The notes beneath the pieces were generated by a model. It was not told the DNA's origin and did not search any database. It saw only the letters and a program-made list of their open reading frames with translations. From Pseudomonas gingeri (GTDB lineage Bacteria > Pseudomonadota > Gammaproteobacteria > Pseudomonadales > Pseudomonadaceae), in the NCBI RefSeq assembly GCF_013385635.1, contig NZ_JACAPR010000028.1:124001-188000 (forward strand): DNA of 64,000 nucleotides, in the 5' to 3' direction. The position numbers and the translations under genes were made by a program. Shown piece after piece: positions 60,116-64,000 of this stretch; position 1 is the stretch's first letter, and the number at the start of each line of letters is the position of its first letter.

Positions 60116-60897
60116 CCACGGGCCTTCCAGTCTCGCAGCCATTGCAGTCCGGCGCAGGTGTTGCCGCGAGGCCGGTACTCGCAACCGATCCAGCCGCTGT
60201 AGCCCAACTGGTCGAGCAGCTCGAACAGCCACGGGTAGTTCACTTCGCCCTGGTCCGGCTCATGGCGATCCGGGACACCGGCAATCTGGATATGGCCGAT
60301 ATGCGCCAGGTCGCGGCGCAAGGTAGTGGCCAGGTCGCCTTCGACGATCTGGCAATGGTAGCAATCGAACTGGACCTGCAGGTTGGCGGCGCCGATGGTC
60401 TCGCGGACGGCATGGGCCTGGTCCTGGCGATTGAGGAAAAAGCCCGGCATATCGCGGGTGTTGATCGGCTCCAGCAGCACGGTGACACCGGCCTTGGCCG
60501 CTTCGGCGGCGGCATGGGCAAGGTTTTCCAGGTAGGCGACGTGGTGTCGTTCGCGGCTGGCCCCGGCGGGCAGCAGGCCGGCCATCACGTGGATATGTCT
60601 GTTGCCGAGGATCGCGGCGTATTCCAGGGCCTTGGCAAAACCTTCGCGAAACTCCTGCTCTCGACCGGGCAAGGACGCGGTACCGCGCTCCCCGGCCGAC
60701 CAGTCACCGGGTGGGGTGTTGAACAGGACCTGGATCAGGCCGTTGTCGTCTAGACGCTGTTTCAGCGCCTGCGGGCTGTAGTCGTAGGGGGACATGTATT
60801 CCACTGCGGTGAAACCATCAGCCGCGGCGGCCGGGAAACGGTCGAGGAAATCGTGCTCCGGATAGAGCATGCTCAGGTTGGCGGCGAAACGGGGCAT
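60112..60897 (-). CDS. hyi: Hydroxypyruvate isomerase family protein
   Basis: A 261-residue TIM-barrel isomerase: MPRFAANLSMLYPEHDFLDR, LLEPINTRDMPGFFLN (a catalytic Glu lies here), VQFDCYHCQIVEGD and HIQIAGVPDRHEPDQGEVNY, ending GWIGCEYRP. It resembles Hyi (hydroxypyruvate to tartronate semialdehyde) and OtnI. No glyoxylate carboligase gene is adjacent. The start is the ATG at 60897; an in-frame start at 60960 is longer without support. The upstream side is a 500-base non-coding stretch. Confidence 0.83.
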   Translation of the reverse strand: MPRFAANLSMLYPEHDFLDRFPAAAADGFTAVEYMSPYDYSPQALKQRLDDNGLIQVLFNTPPGDWSAGERGTASLPGREQEFREGFAKALEYAAILGNRHIHVMAGLLPAGASRERHHVAYLENLAHAAAEAAKAGVTVLLEPINTRDMPGFFLNRQDQAHAVRETIGAANLQVQFDCYHCQIVEGDLATTLRRDLAHIGHIQIAGVPDRHEPDQGEVNYPWLFELLDQLGYSGWIGCEYRPRGNTCAGLQWLRDWKARG

Positions 60898-61109
60898 GGG
60901 CAGGTCTCGGTCTTGACTGGGAATGGAAGCAGGAATACACAAAGCTGACGGATCGGGCAACGGTTACCGAAAGCGACCTGAAAATGCGTCGTTGATGCCG
61001 ATGGACTCCGCGCAACCATCATTCAAGTTAAATACTACCCGTGGATATGTACTGAAGAGTCCAGGTTATATTCTGAAAACAACCAATTCAAAGTTCAATA
61101 TCCCGCTCA

Positions 61110-61126
61110 CTTCAGCGTTCATTCAG
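61110..61126. promoter_or_regulatory. Candidate PhoP-like direct repeat
   Basis: CTTCAG (61110-61115), 5 bases, ATTCAG (61121-61126): a direct repeat with an 11-base period, the geometry of PhoP boxes. It lies about 46 bases upstream of the promoter at 61156. It is plausible because mgtA genes are often PhoP targets, but only two half-sites support it. Confidence 0.3.
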
Positions 61127-61155
61127 TTTAATACAACAAAACCGCACATTTGAGG

Positions 61156-61184
61156 TTGACTTAATGTACCTCGCTGAGTAAATT
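61156..61184 (+). promoter_or_regulatory. Sigma-70-like promoter ahead of the mgtA leader
   Basis: TTGACT (61156-61161), a 17-base spacer and TAAATT (61179-61184). Transcription would start near 61191, at the first base of a terminator hairpin, so the promoter and terminator nearly coincide. Confidence 0.45.
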
Positions 61185-61190
61185 CCCCCT

Positions 61191-61212
61191 GCCTGCTGCT
61201 CAGGCCTTTTTT
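61191..61212 (+). terminator. Intrinsic terminator in the mgtA upstream region
   Basis: GCCTG, CTGCT loop, CAGGC, then CTTTTTT: a short perfect stem with a six-T tract. Confidence 0.7.
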
Positions 61213-61233
61213 CAACTCATAAAAGAACCCAAT

Positions 61234-61390
61234 GGACACAGTATCTAGACGCTGTCCGGTTACCGCGAACGCGGCTCACCGGGCGCTTAACCCAAAAAAT
61301 GACGGGACTCGACGCACAGTCGGGTGAGCTGCGCCAGGGCCTAGTGCTCCCACGTAACTCGCCTCTGCCGGCGCCAGTCCGGTCGCGAGG
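61234..61390 (+). promoter_or_regulatory. Structured RNA leader before the small ORF and mgtA
   Basis: Several nested stems can be drawn. GGACA/TGTCC (61234-61257). CCGGT/ACCGG (61256-61282) enclosing CCGCG/CGCGG. GCGCTTAACCC with GGGTGAG..GCGC (61283-61334, bulged). CTCGC/GCGAG (61358-61389) enclosing CCGG/CCGG. The last stem's 3' arm overlaps GAGGTG, the ribosome site of the ORF at 61397, so folding could switch translation. I cannot match it to a known riboswitch class. Pairings were found by eye, with no energy calculation. Confidence 0.45.
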
Positions 61391-61396
61391 TGTGTT

Positions 61397-61696
61397 ATGA
61401 CTTTCAAATCCTCTGTAATGCCAGGCGTGCGCGCCTTTGCTTCCAGCATGCGCGTCAAGCTGTCCCGCGAGCCCACCCGCGCGCCGCGGGCCAGCGCCCT
61501 GTTCGCCATCCCCTCTTCCAGCACCCAGGTTGCGCCGCGCGCGGCCATCGGCTGGCGTATCTGCCCGGCCACCGGCCAGTTGCAACAGCGCTGGAGCTTC
61601 GACGACAGCCAGGACCCTCAGAGTATGGGGCTCGCGCAGCTGCTACAGCGCGCCGGCCGAACCCTGAACCTGTATGTCGAGGCCCGTGCCGCCTGA
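61397..61696 (+). CDS. Small basic hypothetical protein upstream of mgtA
   Basis: A 99-residue protein. The N-terminal half is basic and Ser/Arg-rich (ASSMRVKLSREPTRAPRASA). The C-terminal half has IGWRICPATGQLQQRWSFDD and LLQRAGRTLNLYVEA, which looks like a folded small domain. GAGGTG lies 5 bases before the ATG. The function is unknown. It is 288 bases before mgtA in the same direction; that gap holds an ACTTCA/TGAAGT hairpin (61731-61748) and a doubtful 46-codon frame from 61800. Confidence 0.55.
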   Translation: MTFKSSVMPGVRAFASSMRVKLSREPTRAPRASALFAIPSSSTQVAPRAAIGWRICPATGQLQQRWSFDDSQDPQSMGLAQLLQRAGRTLNLYVEARAA

Positions 61697-61984
61697 TTGA
61701 CCGGCACTGACATGGACAACTTCCGAGCATGTACTTCACAACTTTGAAGTGCACGGAACTGCTATTGCCCGGCAATTAATACATATAGAGAAAGTTGTTA
61801 TGGACGAAGCCAGTAGTCGGTTCGCTGCCTGTTGTTTTTCCGTGGGCGGGCAGCGAACGTTAAATATCCGGACAGAACTCAATTCGAATCGATCGCACCC
61901 TCGCGACTCGGCAGGTATTCGCTCGCCCTTGATCCGGTGAGCCGTCCCCATGCCTGGTCGCGGACAAGTGACAGGGGCATAACC

Positions 61985-64000
61985 ATGAACAGCGTAAAAA
62001 CTCCACCACGGCACAGCCAGAACAACAGCAGGGATGACGCCCGGCTGTCGATGCGCGCCGCTCGCGAATCCCAGCATGGCCTGGCCACCACCCTGAGCAA
62101 CGTCAAGGCCACCCGTGACGGCCTCACCGAACTGGACGCCTCGGGTCGCCTGCAACGCGAAGGCTACAACGAGGTCGCCCACGACAAGCCGCCACACGCT
62201 CTGGTCCAGTTCCTCCAGGCCCTGAACAACCCCTTTATCTACGTCCTGCTGATCCTCGCCGGCATCAGCTTCTTCACCGACTTCTGGCTGGCCGAACGCG
62301 CCGGCGAAGATGGCGACCTGACCAAGGTCATCATCATCATGACCATGGTCACCCTCAGCAGCACCCTGCGCTTCTGGCAGGAACACCGTTCGGCCAAATC
62401 CGCCGAAGCCCTCAAGGCCATGGTCCGCACCACCGCCAGCGTGCTGCGCCGTGACCAGATGGGCAGCAAGCCAGTGCTACGCGAAGTGCCGATGCGCGAA
62501 CTGGTGGCCGGCGATATCGTCCACCTGTCGGCCGGCGACATGATCCCGGCGGATATCCGCCTGATCGAGTCCCGCGACCTGTTCATCAGCCAGGCGGTGC
62601 TCACCGGCGAAGCCCTGCCCGTGGAAAAGTACGACACCCTCGGCGATGTCGCGCAAAAGTCCGTCGGCGCCAATCCCACCGACCAGAGCAACCTGCTGGA
62701 CCTGCAGAACATCTGCTTCATGGGTACCAACGTGGTCAGCGGCACGGCCAAGGCCGTGGTGGTCGCCACCGGTCCGCGCACCTACTTCGGTTCGCTGGCC
62801 AAGGCCATCGTCGGTTCGCGGGTGCAGACCGCCTTTGACCGCGGCGTGAACAGTGTCAGCTGGCTGCTGATCCGCTTCATGCTGGTGATGGTGCCGATCG
62901 TGTTCCTGCTCAACGGCTTTTCCAAGGGCGACTGGGGCGATGCTCTGCTCTTTGCTCTGGCTGTGGCTGTCGGCCTGACCCCGGAAATGCTGCCGATGAT
63001 CGTCAGCGCCAACCTCGCCAAGGGCGCCATGGCCATGGCCCGGCGCAAGGTGGTGGTCAAGCGCCTTAACGCGATCCAGAACTTCGGCTCGATGGATGTG
63101 CTGTGCACCGACAAGACCGGCACCCTGACCCAGGACAAGATCATCCTGGAGCACCATGTCGGCACCGACGGGCAACGCAACGATGCGGTCCTCGGCCTGG
63201 CCTGGCTGAACAGCCACCACCAGAGCGGCATGAAGAACCTGATGGACCAGGCGGTGCTGCGCTTCTCCGAGCAGGACCCGAAGTTCCAGGTGCCGTTCGC
63301 CTACAGCAAGGTCGATGAGCTGCCGTTCGACTTCGTCCGCCGGCGCCTGTCGATCATCGTCAAGGACAGCCGTGGCGACCACCTGCTGATCTGCAAGGGC
63401 GCGGTCGAGGAAATGCTCGCCATCTCCAGCCATGTGATGGAAGGCGACAACGTGGTGACCCTTGACGAGCAGCGCCGCAAGAAGCTGCTGGCCCTGGCCA
63501 ACGACTACAACAAGGACGGTTTCCGCGTCCTGCTGGTCGCCACCCGCGATATTCTCAAGCCCCAGAGCAAGGACCAGTACAAGACCGCCGATGAGCGTGA
63601 ACTGGTGATACGCGGTTTCCTGACCTTCCTCGACCCACCGAAGGAAACCGCCGGCCCGGCGATTGCCGCCCTGCGCGAGATCGGCGTCACCGTCAAGGTC
63701 CTGACCGGCGACAACGCGGTCGTCACCTGCAAGATCTGCCGCGAGGTCGGACTGGAGCCGGGCGTGCCGTTGCTGGGCCAGGACATCGAGCACATGGACG
63801 ACGAGATCCTGAAACTGCGGGTCGAAGAACGCACCGTGTTCGCCAAACTGACTCCGCTGCAGAAATCCCGGGTGCTCAAGGCCCTGCAGTCCAACGGGCA
63901 CACCGTCGGGTTCCTCGGCGACGGCATCAACGACGCCCCGGCCCTGCGCGATGCCGACGTCGGTATCTCGGTGGACAGCGGCACCGACATCGCCAAGGAA
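61985..64000 (+). CDS. mgtA: Mg2+-importing P-type ATPase MgtA (C-terminal part outside window)
   Basis: The first 672 residues are visible; the gene continues past 64000. The N-terminal segment (YNEVAHDKPPHALVQFLQAL), membrane helices M1-M2, actuator region (LSAGDMIPADIRLI and VLTGEALPVEK, the TGE loop) and the phosphorylation motif DKTGT (Asp376) are present. So are KGAVEEML in the nucleotide domain and GDGINDAPALRDADVGI in the hinge. It should import Mg2+ at low external magnesium. AGGGGC lies before the ATG at 61985. Confidence 0.92.
   Translation, partial: MNSVKTPPRHSQNNSRDDARLSMRAARESQHGLATTLSNVKATRDGLTELDASGRLQREGYNEVAHDKPPHALVQFLQALNNPFIYVLLILAGISFFTDFWLAERAGEDGDLTKVIIIMTMVTLSSTLRFWQEHRSAKSAEALKAMVRTTASVLRRDQMGSKPVLREVPMRELVAGDIVHLSAGDMIPADIRLIESRDLFISQAVLTGEALPVEKYDTLGDVAQKSVGANPTDQSNLLDLQNICFMGTNVVSGTAKAVVVATGPRTYFGSLAKAIVGSRVQTAFDRGVNSVSWLLIRFMLVMVPIVFLLNGFSKGDWGDALLFALAVAVGLTPEMLPMIVSANLAKGAMAMARRKVVVKRLNAIQNFGSMDVLCTDKTGTLTQDKIILEHHVGTDGQRNDAVLGLAWLNSHHQSGMKNLMDQAVLRFSEQDPKFQVPFAYSKVDELPFDFVRRRLSIIVKDSRGDHLLICKGAVEEMLAISSHVMEGDNVVTLDEQRRKKLLALANDYNKDGFRVLLVATRDILKPQSKDQYKTADERELVIRGFLTFLDPPKETAGPAIAALREIGVTVKVLTGDNAVVTCKICREVGLEPGVPLLGQDIEHMDDEILKLRVEERTVFAKLTPLQKSRVLKALQSNGHTVGFLGDGINDAPALRDADVGISVDSGTDIAKE

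Larger units (their letters stand above)
60960..61212 (+). ncRNA. Candidate small RNA ending at a terminator
   Basis: This AT-rich stretch has no gene on either strand, yet ends in a clear intrinsic terminator on the plus strand (61191-61212). No plus-strand gene lies within 1 kb upstream, so a non-coding transcript is plausible. It contains CA-rich unstructured segments (AAAACAACC near 61076; ATACAACAAAACC near 61130), similar to Crc/Hfq motifs. The 5' end is not known. Confidence 0.35.

Noticed and set aside
61800..61940. A 46-codon frame before mgtA
   Set aside because: Weak ribosome site and no recognisable features; mentioned only as a possibility within the gap.
62477..63901. A 474-codon open frame on the minus strand
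   Set aside because: Antisense to mgtA, whose P-type ATPase motifs (DKTGT, TGE, GDGINDAP) are complete.
1..64000. CRISPR arrays, IS elements, tRNA or rRNA genes
   Set aside because: No regularly spaced repeats, transposase motifs, or cloverleaf/rRNA sequences were recognised anywhere in the window.

Overview
The window is chromosomal DNA of a fluorescent Pseudomonas (P. fluorescens group). It is GC-rich, and it carries an ampR-ampC pair whose AmpR closely resembles, from memory, the P. aeruginosa protein. It also has polyamine catabolic genes, a FecI/FecR/FecA-type iron system, REP/REPIN palindromes of the GGAGCCGGCTTGCCGGCG type and an S-type bacteriocin. No IS element, tRNA, rRNA or CRISPR array was recognised.

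Layout. 0-4.2 kb: end of a lipoprotein gene, a DUF3087 membrane protein, and an Lrp regulator divergent from an M20 amidohydrolase plus diaminopropionate ammonia-lyase. 4.3-4.7 kb: a hendecad-repeat coiled-coil membrane protein. 4.9-7.2 kb: ampR/ampC. 7.6-12.5 kb: AraC regulator divergent from gamma-glutamylpolyamine synthetase, a polyamine-binding protein and an FAD oxidase. 12.6-15.1 kb: colicin-E5-like tRNase bacteriocin and its immunity gene. 15.4-24.4 kb: amino-acid-type ABC transporter operon with amidase, D-amino-acid dehydrogenase-like enzyme and RidA, flanked by TetR and two GlxA-type AraC regulators. 25.1-28.9 kb: ECF sigma factor, FecR-like protein and TonB receptor. 28.9-31.0 kb: AzlCD exporter and RNase T2. 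31.2-35.6 kb: Asp/Asn hydroxylase-like protein, second polyamine-binding protein, SpuC-like aminotransferase, LuxR regulator. 35.7-40.7 kb: SdaC-like permease, LysR, DctA-like symporter, amidase. 40.9-49.2 kb: mostly housekeeping and small genes (oxidoreductase, XapX, AraC, gor, galU, small lipoproteins, DUF1883, alkB). 49.2-50.9 kb: acrylyl-CoA reductase-like gene with a TetR regulator; both have the same operator-like palindrome. 51.0-55.5 kb: GyrI-like protein, nitronate monooxygenase and the modABC operon with a perfect ModE-type palindrome. 55.6-60.9 kb: topoisomerase IB, XRE regulator, GH63-like glucosidase, VOC protein, hydroxypyruvate isomerase. 60.9-64 kb: AT-rich non-coding DNA, a structured leader, a small ORF, and mgtA, which runs off the window.

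Themes. Much of the window serves uptake and breakdown of nitrogen compounds: polyamines (two loci), a diaminopropionate derivative, an amide/D-amino-acid pathway and a dicarboxylate-linked amide. Each module sits next to its own regulator. Iron, molybdate and Mg2+ acquisition each have a recognisable or candidate control element. The most distinctive accessory element is the tRNase bacteriocin module. The least explained is the structured non-coding stretch ahead of mgtA.
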